Notes: generated by a model from the sequence alone, not told the origin. DNA of 64,000 bases from Osmia lignaria lignaria (GCF_051020975.1 NC_135041.1:8010256-8074255); one strand, 5' to 3'; numbered from the stretch's first letter, positions 1-13,921 are shown. Numbers and translations are program-made.

Positions 1-161
1 ATAAAATCCTCTTAATTTGTAACGGAATAACAGCACCGTCGCCATTCGGAATGCGAAAGAAGGAAGCGATGTATCGTGGCCATTTCCGAAAATGCAGTTG
101 AACTCGTTCGTTCAGCGAGGCGACGTGAGCGGGAAGCAAATTAAGAAGGTAGAAAAAAGTC

Positions 162-216
162 AAGAAGAGAAAAAGGAAAGAAAAGGAGAGGGGGGAGAGA
201 AGGAAGAAAAAAAGAA
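162..216 (+). repeat. 55-nt uninterrupted polypurine tract
   Basis: Only A and G from AAGAAGAG through GGAGAGGGGGGAGAG to AAAAAAAGAA. Such tracts can form triplex structures; no mirror symmetry long enough to insist on it is visible. Confidence 0.85.
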
Positions 217-352
217 CATAGTAAAACTAAAAGCTCCGAGACAAGAATCGCGCGTAACATTGATTTCACCGGGGTTCGACTTCTGGCAAATAAGATATTG
301 AGCTTCAAAGCGGGATTCGTACGTGGGCTGTTTTTGGATGTTCCACGACCCC

Positions 353-386
353 ATCTTCTCCGTCTTCTTCGTCTTCTTCTTCTCTA
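353..386 (+). repeat. Imperfect (CTT)n repeat
   Basis: CTT/TTC units interrupted by CCG and CG between CCCCAT and TATCTC. Confidence 0.8.
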
Positions 387-623
387 TCTCGGTGCACAGG
401 GTAACGGGAGTAGCACGGAGATCCTTAGCAAGGTTTACAAAGAGAATGCACAATGCGACCTCTTGCTAACATCTTTCCGTCCCCTGTTTTCCTTTTACCA
501 GGCCTGTCTCTCTCTTCGACTAACTAAACACACACCTTAGCAGCCCTCTTCCTGGTCGCTCGATATTTCAGACTCTAAGCATAATTTTAGCCCCGCTGGA
601 CTACGGGATTCTTCCGTGGTGAC

Positions 624-639
624 GGAGAGCTAGCTCTCC
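624..639. repeat. 16-bp perfect palindrome
   Basis: GGAGAGCTAGCTCTCC in the CpG-rich island at 540-1500. Confidence 0.6.
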
Positions 640-1042
640 TCATTGAAATTTCATACCCGTTGACCTACCTACCCAAACCCTTTACCTCGGACATGCCTGG
701 ACCGCCGTCAAACGTCTCGAAAATCTTCCCACCGGAACAGTCAACCCATTGCGCCACAATGTTTACATCGAATCTTTCGATGAATATTACCAAAAGTATC
801 ACTCGACAGAGATGATGTGCGTCACTTGGCAAGCTGTTGGCTACCTACTCGACGATAAACTAGGAAGAGTCTACCAAGCAGACAATTACGAATGCGGTGG
901 GTAGGTACGTTAAAGGTGGTCATAACTATGTCACCGTTTGGTTGGACCAAATTCTCTTTGACTATTTGCCGAGAAACGAAGTGGTGGTCGTGGCCGAGGA
1001 AGAGAGAAGGAGAGAACTCTGGGGAGAGGTAGAGAGATGACC

Positions 1043-1065
1043 GGGTGGGGGACGGGGGACGAGGG
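1043..1065 (+). other. Canonical G-quadruplex motif
   Basis: Four G-runs of 3, 5, 5 and 3 separated by loops T, AC and ACGA fit the G3+N1-7 rule. It is on the plus strand, so in the non-template strand for a plus-strand transcript and the template for the minus-strand gene. It lies in a G-rich, CpG-rich island (950-1240). Confidence 0.7.
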
Positions 1066-4000
1066 TAAGTTTACGGGGTCAGTTTGTCGAGAGGCGGCCG
1101 TGGGGTTGAGAGCAACGAGTTGGCCGGTCGTAGGCGAAGTCAGGGAGCAAAGAGGAAAGGGTAGGTGGTGGCGATGCAGGGTACCGGGAGGTAAGAGAGG
1201 TAAGATTTAAACCCTGACAACGTCTCAAGTCCGAGTGCACCGGTCGTTCGGTAGATTCGGGCGCCTCGGCGACCGGCTACTATTACTACTATAACCCAGC
1301 CAACCACCGAGATCTGCCCTGGAATCCCCGGACGTTCGGAAGGGAGGCAAAGGACACCCCCCCTAGTCTCCGGGATTTTAAGTGCCTACCACCGAACCAG
1401 CGAGCTGCATTATTCGCCGACTTCCTTGAATCATTTCACGGAATATCACCCTCCACCGCTGCCTTCTATTACCCGTGTGACCATCACCGAGTTCCGCTCC
1501 TTATACGCGGTTCTATGTTACAAGAGAAGTCAAGCTATTGTGATTTTTGTCGAAAACAGATATTACTTTCTTCAACTTTTCGAATTTCCATCGCGTTGAT
1601 GCTTATTGATTGATACGTCGATGTTTTCCAAACATTGCAGTTTATGTGTCTGGAGCTTGTATGAATCTGGGTTAGATTCGAGTGTGATTCTTAAAAAAAT
1701 TTTTTTTTTACCCATCTGTGTTTTTGTGAATGTATGTAAGGTAATAATTAGAGCATTCGTTAAATGGCTCTCTGAACTCTCTGAGGATAAGATCTATATC
1801 GTTGGACGAATGGATCAGAGATTTCTCTCGCAGGATGACTGATCTATGAATTTCAACCACTAACCAGAACTCAAGACTATAAATTCACTTCGTAAACCGT
1901 GGCAGGAAGTCGCAAACCATTCAGAGAAGTAGGAGAAGCTCTAAGAACGAGCTAGAGGGTGAAGATGGAGGGTTGCCTCTTAGTAGAGGAACGAGTGATA
2001 ATCTTAAAGGGTAATAAATCAAGTGACTGCACATTCGCAACATTCCCAGCTGTATAAATCCACGGGGAACCATACAAGATGCTTCTTGTGAATTGTTGAT
2101 TATATTAATCTGACAATATATTAAGTGATTCCACGAGTAACGTCCTCGTTCATTTTGGACAAAGTAAACGAGCTGACGACAAAGTATCTTACATTTTTTT
2201 TAATTGTTTAGTAATATTTGTTTATATTTTATAGTATGAATTTAACTGTTACAATTATTTAAGTCCTCGTAAATTAAACAAATTCAACAGAAATTGCAAT
2301 ATAAATGCACGAAAGAATAAAAGGAAGTGTAAATTGATTTTGACAAAATAAAAAAAGAGAAATTGATTTCCACGTGTAAGAATTTTTTAATAGATTCGTG
2401 ATAAATGATTTGTCACGATTGTTGCTTAGAATCGATATTATTTTGAGGCAGAGGATAAAATGTGTTGACAGTTAAATAGCAGTTGGGTCGGTATGAGAAA
2501 TACTGGAATGCTTTGGGATAGCCAATAAGAGGATAAGTAAGTACGCAGCCAGCGAAAGCTCCGTAAGTAATAATTCTCTTCCACCCTCGAAACTCGATAT
2601 CCGATGGGGTAAGCTATTTCGTCGGATTTTGCTTTGATCCTTCGTCCACTTTAGGGTTTGCTTCCAGCACAGGGGCTGACATGTGCATTGGCAAACGAAG
2701 AAAACCGAGACCGTTCGACTTCAAGGGAAATTATAGGAAATTTAAGAACCGAGAAGAATTTAGGAACGAGAAAAAGGACGGAAATTCACCAACATTATTT
2801 ATTTAATAAATAGCGAGAAATATAATATATTGATTTATTAAATATTGCAAAGAATAACCTGAGATTGATATTTAAATATTATTCTTTGCTTTTCCTCCCT
2901 TTATTTCAAATTTTAACCGAGAAAAGAATAAATTAAAAATCTGTCTCTACTGAACACCGCGAACCAACGGTGGTACTCAGCGTGTTAAATAGTTCATTTT
3001 CTCAATTCCAAATCGCTCTAATTATCGGATACGTTCCCCAAACATCAGTATTCATCATCCAGCCTATTGTATCTGCTAATTGATAAGTTAGTCCCCGAAC
3101 TTGTTTAACCTGAATGAGAATTCATATTTAATTCCGTACAATAGCAACAACGTTAGCATTGAATAGAATCGCCAGCCCCGTTCTGAATTTTCAAACGAAA
3201 TACGACCTTTATTATCATTTTCCGGTGCCGCAGCTGCATAACATAATAGTCGTTGGAGAAGAAAAATCGTTTCTAAAGCGATTTTCCGCGCCGGCACAAT
3301 GGCGATTGAAATAGCTCAATTAAAACGATAGAATGTATCTCTGTGTGTATATAATGTATATAGATATTCGTCGCGATACTTCGAAACGGAAAAGTCCCAA
3401 GGTGTATCGGTGCAATTAAAAAACTTCGATCGGTCGAAACTATCGAGTGGCGCTCATCAATTGTTCGCCTCGATTCGGGGGAGGAATAAGAAAAAGAAAG
3501 AAGCAACGGGTCAAAAGTGGGGGGGTTATAGGAAGAAGTAACACAAGGAAAAGGAGACAGTAAAGGCTGAATTATTATGTCCGGACATTACAATTGAAGT
3601 AGTCGTATCCCTTGGTTCTATCTCGCCGATAGCACGCGAAAGTTGTTCGTACTTTTACGGATAAAGATCTCGAACAGAGAAGTACGGTCGTTTGCAAACT
3701 AATCGAGCCGTCGCTTTTCCTTACAGGGTGTCGAAACTTTCCAAGGCTGTCAACTTTTCCTCGAAACCGCCCTTTACTTTCTTCCATCTTCCCCGTCCAT
3801 CGTTTTTGCACGCCCTTTCTCTGTAACGACAGCGACGATCTGCGAAAGTGAAGCAGGGTCGCAAGATTCTTTCCTTCTTCTTCCTCTTTTTTTTTCCTTC
3901 CTCCCTCTTTCTTTTTATCTTTTGTCCTCGATGCTTCTGTTTCTTTACGTGTGCCAAGAAACAGCAGTTGTATTCGGCGCTACTTTAAGGAGAACATTTG

Positions 4001-4329
4001 AAAAGCGTTTTCCGCGTTACTACCACCCGCAACCTCCCTTAACCTCCACTGTTATTTCTGGAGCAGAGGGTCGATAGGAGAGTAAAAATATTATTCCATC
4101 GTCGTACGTGCATAAATTTTCCTCCTGTCGCCGGGAGTGGTTTTCAGAAAGGGGGAAAAAAAAAAGAGAAAATTGTTCCGAGAGTGGAGAGAAAAATCGA
4201 ACTGTGTTACTTAAACGCTGTTGATAGAATTAATTTTTTGGATATTTCTTGCCACGTAATGGAAAGACGCTATTTTTTATTAGGAGCACTAATGTCAGCT
4301 GCACATGGCTGATTTTTTTTCATCACACT

Positions 4330-4410
4330 TTAAGCTTCAAATTAATGTACCATAAATTTCACCTGACGGTACTTTTATGTCATGAAATTATATTAGACTT
4401 TTTATTCAGC
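4330..4410. repeat. Dispersed repeat, copy 1 of a TACTTTTATGTCATGAAAT family
   Basis: Begins TTAAGCTTCAAATTAATGTACCAT-like and continues to GGTACTTTTATGTCATGAAA and ATTAGACTT. The opening matches the copy at 18318 (TTAAGCTTTAAATTAAT) and the core matches the copies at 4500 and 48935. No terminal repeats or target duplication were defined. Confidence 0.65.
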
Positions 4411-4499
4411 AAGCAATTATATTAAAAGACCATCAGCCTTTTGTATAAAAGGCTACATAAGTGGAGTCGTTTTCATGGTATTTCAAATTTTCGAAACAA

Positions 4500-4575
4500 T
4501 ATACCATAATTGCCATTTTATGGTACTTTTGTGTGATGAAATGATGTTAGACTTCTCATGTTTCAAAATCAGCCA
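4500..4575. repeat. Dispersed repeat, copy 2 of the TACTTTTATGTCATGAAAT family
   Basis: Shares ATACCATAA, TGGTACTTTTGTGTGATGAA, TTAGACTT and TTTCAAAATCAGCC with its relatives; the last word matches TTTCAAAATCATCC of the copy near 48935. Lies about 170 bp from copy 1 in the same orientation. Confidence 0.65.
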
Positions 4576-5056
4576 GGAAGATAGTGAACGATGTCAATGA
4601 CGAAGAGAAAGAATCAGACATGTTAGGTTCGCTAAATTCAGAGCAGCCAAACATAACTTCGTTAACTGTTAAAGTTAGGAGGTAAGGCGTTGCAGTTAAA
4701 CCGCGTTTCAATTAACACGTACATCAATTACACGAAAGCGAAGGTAGGGTATAGAAAGGGGGTCGAAACGAGCTCGGATAGTTGGTCGAGGGCCGTGTAT
4801 TTTGGGCAATCCGGTACAGCGTTAGGCCGTTAATATCGCAGCTTGATCTCAGGCCGAGAGAAGCAAAGCTCGCTTTCAGGTTTAAATGGCGGCTAAGTAA
4901 GCTTTACTCCTCTCGCTCTTCACCCTTAACCACCCTTCGCCGTTACGTGGGACCGACTAATACGTATAACTGTACCTTGCGGTTGCCAGCACCATCCGAT
5001 GCATAGACAAATACCAACGCGGAAAGCCGACAAATATCATTCTTCTCTCTCTCCTT

Positions 5057-5317
5057 CTATCCGTGTTTTCCTCTTCGACTTATACCTACACCGGATTCTA
5101 ACTTATAATACACGACGGGGTCGTTAGCGTCAGTTTCCTTCTTGGCTGTGATTAGCCTTTCCAACATGCTACTTCGCCAACTCGGCCGCGTCGTATACGC
5201 GGAAAATAAGGAGACAGAAACCGGAAGGAAGGCACGTGACGTCGATACGGTCTCGTGAGGTCGCGGAAAAGTATAACGAGCAATGGCCGACGTGTCCCTT
5301 GAGCAACCACGAAACAC
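5057..5317 (-). other. 86-codon frame with ATG, unknown product
   Basis: Opens with a true ATG (MFRGCSRDTS..) and closes at TAG-type stop at 5057. The C-terminal part, from a second Met, reads MLERLITAKKETDANDPVVY.. and looks more protein-like than the Arg/Ser/Thr-rich first half. It lies in a CpG-rich island where open frames are longer by composition. No family is recognised. Confidence 0.12.
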
Positions 5318-8300
5318 ATTGACCTGCGCGAGATTTCGTTATTAATATTTAACCGCGCCGGAAAGATTAAAAAGTTTCAGGAATTTTAATATACCCACCA
5401 CCCTCCGGGGAGTCGTTTCAACACGGAGACCACTGCCAGACGAGCACAAGTCGAGTTACTCTACGGTACCGCGGATAAATAATACCGATGTAACTAGGGA
5501 TGATAACTCGATCTCAAACTTATTTGCATCTTATTTTACAGTTTGCTTCGTAACGCTGGAATAAAATACAAGCTATGAATTTCAATAACAATTATCGGGG
5601 AGAATGTTGCGGAACTACACCTTTCATTCGCAATAAAATTATACAGAACGCAAGATTGCAAATTTGCAATATTACACAATTTTATATTAAATAATTTTCT
5701 ATGATAAGATAAACCTTGGGAAACTTAATCGAGAAGTGCAAATTATTATGAAATTTGTATATTATTATGTTTCTTTCAGAACTCTAATTACATTGCAATT
5801 AAATTGAAAACAATTTCTAAAAGATGTTTATGTTACGAATCGAACACAAATTACAAGAAGTCGGTTACAGATTGAACTCGTTATATTAATTAAACAGCGA
5901 ATGAAAGGCGTGATCTAAGTTGCATAACTATAGTATAGTTTCAGTGAATCTTTCCACCTGAACAAGCGCGTAACTTTCTTGGCAACGGGACAATATTAAT
6001 TGGATACATCGTCGCTAACTTTCGCGATGGTAACAAGCGTGGAACGACCATAAAATGGCATTCAAGGGAGTGATACGTAACGACAAACGATGAAGTAACA
6101 TCCCTCTATCATTCTTTTCACCCTCCAGTTTCTGTAACATTACCCTTTCCCATTCTTTTATCAAATTTTTTTCAACGTTATGAAATAATATTTTAAATAT
6201 ACGCAAATCAAATTTCGTTACAATTTCGTAACTAACAGTATATATTAGCTGTCATACTTTAATTTTATTACAATTAAATGCTTAAATGACCATCATTACC
6301 CATTTCACCCTCTCTAATTAATCAGAAGCGTTTACTACCACGTGTACCGTAAGAAAAGCGTTTTCGACTGAGGCTGGTCAAGGAAAAGCGTGCACCGTTA
6401 GCAGAGAAAAAGGAATTCGATGGCGGTGGGTGCATAGAGAGAGGCAAGAAGGCCGCAGGAGGCGAGGGTAGGTCGGTTCAGGGGTTGAGGAGGCGTACGG
6501 GTGGCGTCGAGGAAAACAAAATAAAAGGGGAAAACCGCTGGCAATTTTTCACTAGCTTTTTTAACCGTGGCTTAGGTACTCGTAGAGCGAGTTTGAATCG
6601 ATTTTTCCAGGAGCAGGGAGGAGGAACGGGGAGGGGTGGCGATGGTACCATTTTTCTGCCGTCTCCTTGTGCCAAGCGATGCGAACTGTACCTACTTTCA
6701 GCTGTTTCGTCGGCAAACGCGAATGTCACACTAAGTTCGGATTTTAGATCGAACTCCGAGATCCTGGAACTTACCGCTGGATTTTCCTGTCAAACGAATG
6801 CTTTGCTCGATACGCGGGGATTTCGGAGATTAAGAGCGCCGAGAAACGTCCGGGTTTAAACGATCCACCACTTACTTTCCCTCCGTTTTTGACGGTGATA
6901 CGTTGCGCGCATAGAAAAACCCTGTTCCACGACCAGGCTTTTGTATACCGACGCTCAAAAATTTCCTCTATTATTTGCTTTTTTCAATGGTACAAATTTC
7001 TTTTGATACGCACACATTACAAATATAGCAACCATTGCAATAATAAACTGTTTTGTTCTACATACTGTGAATCGTTCGTGTAACAACTATTTCGGCGATG
7101 GCCACACCAGTGTTAAAAAGCTACACACGGATTATACACGGAAAATTTTGCCTTTTCTCGTGTATTTAAAACGTAAAAGTTTCGATCAATACTAGCCCGT
7201 CATTTCGATGTTGAAATATCAGCGAACAGTTGATATCATTTACGATTCAGACTCGAAATCCTGGCTTCTAGTTGAATATAATATTTCATGCAGGCGCGAT
7301 AACAAAATACACACTTCGACAAATAGGATTTTACCAATGAAAGCCTGCTGAATATTTAAACAGTCGCACGAGGGAGAGAGACGGAAAAAAAGCATTTCAT
7401 CCCGTGATAATAAATTACAAATACGCGTGACATCGAGACTGCCATTTAGATTTTACATATGGTTGTTCATAACAACGTACGGCTCGTATATTTTTCCTTT
7501 TTTTTTTCTCTTCAAGCTATTAAATATCAGGAAACGACTGTCGTTCGGGACTAATATTAATTGCCGCGCCGTCCTTATTTAATGATCCTATTTGTCTAAT
7601 TATAAATGGTACTACTAAGTATCTGAAGATGCAATTAAATGTTATCAAAATAATTTAATGGTTATTAGAATTATTTGAACAGACTATTGTTGAAGTTTAA
7701 GCATATTATACAAATTATACAACATAGTAATTGCAATGGTATTATATTGATTAAATAATACAATTATCGCATCATTAATACCTTAGCTACCACGCTAAAA
7801 TCACTAAAAATCTTTTTCGTGCTGATTTCATTAATAATAAATTAAAAATTAATATAATAAATTTAATTTGGAAATGATTAGTCATTCAGAAAATGAATTA
7901 TATGGTTGTTAAAGTGTTAATATAAAGCTGGTTCACTTTATAGCGGATTTTCCATAAAATGCATTAATTTTGCTGTAATATTGGCCTCAATGAATTGCCA
8001 GCATATGTTATTTAATTCTGCTTACATCTGAATATTGTATGTAATCATATATACCCCCATTATACGTGTAATAATTATATTGTGTAATTTGTATACATTT
8101 AAATTTCAAATGCAACGATGTTTGAATAACCTCCTCGAGCCTGTGTATATTAAATTTGTTGGAAATAAAATTATTGTCTAATGGAAGTTCCATTGACTGA
8201 TTTTGCATGAGAATCAAAATGTTAAACTACCTCAAAATTGTTTGATAAATTAAAGGTCCATTTATGAATTAATTAAATGTCTTACATATGGAAATTTCAT

Positions 8301-8525
8301 ATTTTTGAAGTAGTTAACACATAAAATATCATTGAAAAATAACATTATTTCTTTGCAAAATTTGATACTCTTCCACTTCTATATTTTTACCATTTCAAAA
8401 ATTTTTTGTGATTTTTTGGGAAATGACGTTTCTAATTGGGAATATCTGCAGATGAATGATCAAATGTTACTAAAAATAAAACGGTACCGAGATTTCTATC
8501 AGAGATGTTTCAATTTTCAATCGGT

Positions 8526-8554
8526 AATAAATCGATATAGCGCATCGATTTATT
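8526..8554. repeat. Perfect hairpin, 11-bp stem and 7-nt loop
   Basis: Arms AATAAATCGAT and ATCGATTTATT around ATAGCGC. Too short for a microRNA precursor; function unknown. Confidence 0.7.
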
Positions 8555-9170
8555 GATACGATTCATCAGGAAGTCATATTTGTGTGAATTCATCTTCCGA
8601 TATCGATGGCCGACTTTGAAAGCGGTCGACTCTCAGAATATTATCGTCTTCCCTTTATCGACCCACGAGTCGAGACGAGCTCAAGATATCCAAGCTTTGT
8701 AAGTTAGGTAGATCACGGATGATGGGATGATAAACATTATTATAGTTCGCTTCGATGCATCGTGAAACGTTGAATGTTAAGGACTCGTAAAAGTTAGCAA
8801 CGTGAAGGACAACTTAGGGGTCGTTTAAGGTACAATATACCCTCGAAATCGATATTGCTTAATAAAATCAAGTATCCAAGTATTACTATCATTTTTTCTT
8901 TCATTAAACTGAATTAAAATAATTTAACAGCAATTATTGCTATACCTATTTTAATTAAATAAAATATTTCATCTGCGCTGAAATGTGTAAATGAAAGTAA
9001 TTTAAGATTCATTTGAATGAAAGGTCATAGAACCCTGGCACGGTTAAGTAACATTACATACTGTTCGCGTAATGTTACGTCAGTGTTCACGTTATACAGT
9101 TATATTATCACTCGTATACCACCAAGAGGAGGGTAAGTCGTCTTTAATGAGCGAGATTAAGAGGACTTAC

Positions 9171-9258
9171 GAGATTTCGCCGAAAGGAGCGAAGGCTTCC
9201 CTTAAAGTCTGCGTCTCGATCTCCGGGCTCAGATCTCCAACAAATATGTGGTAGTGTT
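9171..9258 (-). CDS. Rox8: Internal exon of TIA-1/TIAR homologue (Rox8), first half of RRM2
   Basis: This 88-nt exon finishes a split codon (..AA), encodes 28 residues and ends two bases into a serine codon. The peptide contains HYHIFVGDLSPEIET and then TLREAFAPFGEI(S), the start of the second RRM of insect Rox8/TIAR. IFVGDL is the RNP2 strand and the TLREAFAPFGEIS stretch is helix 1 and the following loop. The acceptor (pyrimidine-rich TATCTTTTTCAG, AG at 9259-9260) and donor (CTC|GTAAGTCC, GT at 9169-9170) are both consensus. In the family, RRM2 is the main U-rich RNA-binding domain; the proteins act in alternative splicing, mRNA stability and stress-granule translational silencing. The second half of RRM2 should be the next exon, at lower coordinates; I did not find it, so it probably lies beyond position 1. 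Recognition is from memory of the family. TIA-1/TIAR identity is strong; paralogue naming is less certain. Confidence 0.93.
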
Positions 9259-12200
9259 CTGAAAAAGATACAAGTGAAACTGTTAGAAAACATTCTTTAA
9301 AAGAAACCAGTTAGTTTAATTAATTCATAAATTCAAATAGAAATTATCCTAATTAGAATTAAATCCACTAGTCATATTTGATATGTCACAAGTCTGGCGT
9401 AATTTTATTATATAAAAGTGTCACTAATTAAAATTTCAGAATAGTAGTTAAAATAACAAGGAAATTGATCGTGATGGACAAAGGGTTGCAGGAAACGTAC
9501 AAACGAAATGCATTGGTATCAGCTGCAATTTGTATCTGTCGGTATTGTGCATACGTGTATGCAGGTATCGCACGTTAACTACAACGGAGTTCGAACCAGG
9601 TATCAACCAACGTGTGACATTGCTCGACTACTTAATTAAATCGCTTCCACGTATGAATGCACCGTTGCAGGGGAACAAATGTTGCGTCTACGCAAATCGT
9701 ATCATTGGCTGATCGAGTGATTCCATTGTTTCTGAGCAGCTTTGTGATTTATAGAGACATTATCCATCATTGTTACCACGATATAATTGAAGTCAAATAA
9801 GTACATTCGACATTCTGCAAATTAAAGTGTTAAAGATATTAAGTTCAATTTGCAGAGGTGATGCGAAATGAAATAAAAGAAGATAATGAAAAAAAAGCTA
9901 TAGTTAATTAACTTTGATTTAGAATTTTAATTTAAAGAATATGTTTCGTTTAGAAATTTGAGTGTCTGATTTTAGTTGGATGCAGGATTCGATAGATTTC
10001 GGTCGTGATTGACCCGATCATCACGGTTCGAAGATTAAAATTGATGAAGCTCGATAAATTTTGTACAGTTGACCCGACGACTTCTGAACTGTTCGTGTTT
10101 AATTAAATCGGTGATCAGTCTTCTCTGACAATTCATTATATCGCGTTTATAGAAATTTATAGGTAAAATTGAATACTCGTAATGGAAATTCACTGATTAC
10201 TCGCGTTGCATGCATATAGAATCGAGCGCTGAAATTATGCGGCTGAAACTAGCATCAGTCAAACGTACCTCTAAACGCATTTAGAGTTGTTCCATTTAAC
10301 TGATTCTATGTGAACACCGTTGAACAAGTGAGAACAGAATATTGATAATCACAGCGATATTTGTTAATTGCGATATGATTTTCATCTAAAATTTCATTTG
10401 ATTAACGATAGAAACCACTTTATCAAGATATTCCAGAAGCAAATTTTATCTAACACATATTTTCGTAACATTTCGTTATTTTTATTATTCAAAATTACAA
10501 GGCCATAATATGAATATTTTTAATTAGGTAATTAAAAAAATTCCTAATGAAGGGTTAATTATGAGCAATGGATTCCTATAGAAATTCAAATATTAACCCC
10601 CTTGAGGTTATTTGAAGAGATCTTTTTTTAAATTGTAAAGGAAAGGAAAATCCTTATCTCACTCATATTCCTATCGTTGCTTTCGCAGAATGCCTTTGCC
10701 TACCGAATTGTCGACATTCGTCTTCGCGATTAGATGCGGTTGCGTGATAGACGGTGGCCAACAGCGAACATGATCGGCAAAGGACCGCCTCCAGAATATC
10801 GAGAAAATCCGAGGATGAACATAGCAACGGCAATTCCGGCGTTATCTACGCTCGTCTAGGGACAATGCATCATGCATCGCGTTGCCGTTGCTGCCGTCGT
10901 AGAAGCCAACGTTGGTAGTATACCATGGGCCATAGCGCAGTTTGAGCTATGCATTGGCCAATATGTCGTTCATCCCCTAAATCACGACGATTTACAGTTG
11001 AGCCCGGTCGCGCTATCAATGCCGGTTCGCGTATACCTAACCTACGCTCTTTCGTTTGTCACAGGATTGACGAAATAAAAACTGACATGGGAAAATTCGA
11101 GAAACACGCGATCTCTGATGCTTTTTTCCGTCGCTAGAATTCACTCGTATTTTTGTTCAACAATAAACGTATCGAAGATAGTATGGCAGACAGAAGGGAG
11201 GTAGAAGAATAGAAGACGGATTCCATGTTGATTGTATTTGGAAGAAAAGAATGTCTGATACAATGTTTCTTTGATTGTATGTACAATGTAATTGATAGCC
11301 GCCCCTATTCTTGAAGATGGGGATAAGGGTGTTAACCCTTTCGTTTTCTGATAATATTTGTGACATTGATCTTGTTTTATATTATTTTTTCATTTTTGTA
11401 TTACCCTGATATGCTTGATCTATGTTTCATTGATATTTAGTAATATGCAATTTTTGAAACCATAAGAGTAATAAAAATTAGATCACACTTTAATTAATTT
11501 TATTAAATCACATTTTATTACTATTATTTTACATGAGCGAAAAAAAAAAATTTGAAACGTATAGTACAATTACGTTTTAACAAACCATGATAATAATTAA
11601 CTAAAAAACAGTAAAGCATATCACTGAATTGTTTCATACCAGGTGGAAAGGTTTCCAGAACCAGTTTTTCACCATTCTGTTCTCTGAAATATTTTATTTG
11701 ACAAACACGGTGAAGCTTAATTACTCTTTACATTGTATTATTTTTTCAAACGAGAGCTTCAACTCGTCATACACCAGGTCGACGTTTCAGAGAATTCCGG
11801 ACCAGTGAAAAATTTATCGAACGCGATTTATACTATTTCACCGGAAGAATCAGTGAAAATTGTAAAATATTGTAATGTTTACCATTAATTCAGAGGAAGT
11901 CGTTTCATTATTTTCACGTTAAAACGCGATGACTATTTGTTTTTTATTTAAAAAATCGTACCGGGTCAGATTGATAATCGACTGACCGAGCGAAATGTCC
12001 CCGTTCAATATTTTAAATTGTTGATTCTTCATAATAGAATCGGAAATTTGTCGGTCGTTGGTTGATTGCAAACGGTCAAAGGCTCGCTCGTACCCATTGG
12101 CAGAGACAATTTTTCGCGATAGAACAAGCATTCATGGTGCTCATACGAGAGAACGTTCTTGCCAGTAGAACGATCAATTTATCACAAAGTGCTCCTATTA

Positions 12201-13280
12201 TGCGTTCCACAATACACTTTCGATTCCGTGGCATTGTTACGAATCGTGAGACCAGCCATCGTTGGTTGAATGCATCATGGAAAGGTGTCCTCCATTCCAA
12301 ACGTGGTTGGGTTAATTGAAGTAGCCTATCAATCGTTAATTCGTTTTATTTCCTAACGACAAATAAATTGATGAAGATTCAAAACGAAGAGATCTTTTTT
12401 TTTTATTCAAAAATGAATTAAAACTGGAACGTGTGTATTTTAAAACAATTATTTATTGCGTGAATGGTAATTAATGGTAATTTAGATTAGAAATTCATCA
12501 AAATATTGGACATCATTTATTTCCATTGATCGTTAGAAAATTATTAGTTTTTCTATAGTTCAGTTACCAATCCATTGGTAACTCATGGTTCGTTTTTCAT
12601 GGTTAAACCAATGGTTGATTTCTTCTTTGTAACATCCTGGGTTCGTAGAAAAATTCTTTCACCGGAAGCGATTAACTAAATGTTCCAACGGGAGTCAATC
12701 TGGTTCAGATCCCGATGGAGAACCAAAGGTAACTGTTTATTACCGACCGTGAGAAATGGAACAAGAATCACGCTGGGGAAAAGAAAGGATGAGATCAGCG
12801 ACCGAATACAAATGCGAGAATTAAGCGCTGATTGGCCTCAACTCTCTTTCCTTTGCGTGATTCGTCGGTTCGATTTTGAATCATGCCACGAGAATTTTTC
12901 ATCCAGAAAAAAGTTGCAAAAAGGAAATTAACAAAAATTATTCATACAATTAAAATAGAAATTCCATAACACATCCATCTTTTAAATTACTGTAAAATTC
13001 AGTGACTCGTAAGAGCTTGAAAACTTTTAACGATGTAGAAAAGCAAGTTGCTTCATGTTCTCAGCTCTGACAGTAAATCGTTTTCCAAACATGATATTCG
13101 TAAATTGGAAACGAGATGGAAGAAGATTACCGAACAAAGTAGCAGCTACTGATTCAAATAAATCCCAATTGAATTTCAATTCACGTATTAAAAATTTGTT
13201 AAATTCTAAAATTTCTATGTAACCCAATGTTTCCATATTATACTAATCACGATAAAATCGGCATGGTAATTACTATTATG

Positions 13281-13301
13281 AAATCTGCTGTCAGCAGATT
13301 T
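13281..13301. repeat. Near-perfect palindrome, 10-bp arms with one central base
   Basis: AAATCTGCTG, T, CAGCAGATTT. No neighbouring repeat unit was seen. Confidence 0.7.
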
Positions 13302-13921
13302 TACAAACGATATGCTAACTAGGTTACCGACGCAATGGGTATGTACGTTTAATTCATTAGAATACTCTGGACATCCATTTAGAAAATTGTGCGTGTTAGA
13401 AAACAAGAGTAATGTACAAGGAACGAGAGTCGGTGACAAATGTCCTGTATCATGGTGCACGCAATGATAGCCATAACTCAGTTATGTCTAATGAGTACAC
13501 GTAAAGCATGGAATAATCTACGAGCATGCATGTGAATCCAAAAATGGTATAAATTATGTGAAGATTGGAAAGGAAATTATTCGAGGAATAATTTCCAATA
13601 TTTCTCTAAGTGAAGCATAGTTATTCTACATTCGTCCTTCCTAGATCTACTCCTGTTGAATCTACAAGGAATTAAAAATTCTCAGCTATTCGAGGAGGGT
13701 GTAATAGAAAAAAGTAGTGGAGTAAAGAGGTCACAGGTATAGAATGGTCGCGTGTCAGCTGTGTGGTGACCCATATTTCCCATCGTGGAGCGTAAGCCAA
13801 ACCCAAGCTTATGGACACCACGTGTGCACCGATGCACCGTGAGGTCTGGAAGCGACCAACCAAGCCGGGATTCGATTCTGTTCACCCGGCTAGCTTTTCG
13901 CCGCACAGAGAATTAATAGAG

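Larger units (their letters stand above)
1..9170 (-). other. Intron or gene body downstream of the RRM2 exon
   Basis: Non-coding in every frame I read apart from low-confidence small frames. It alternates AT-rich stretches (2100-2500, 5500-6300, 7500-8550) with CpG-rich islands (about 540-1500, 3400-4150, 4700-5450, 6350-6860). The second half of RRM2 and RRM3 were searched for on the minus strand by their expected motifs and not found. The listed features here are a purine tract, a CTT tract, a G-quadruplex motif, two copies of a dispersed repeat and a small hairpin. Confidence 0.5.

Noticed and set aside
10680..11078. Island with an acceptor-like TTCGCAG and several short protein-like frames
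   Set aside because: The frames are short (27, 29 and 68 codons), in different phases and unlinked by splice sites; no transcript logic on the plus strand.
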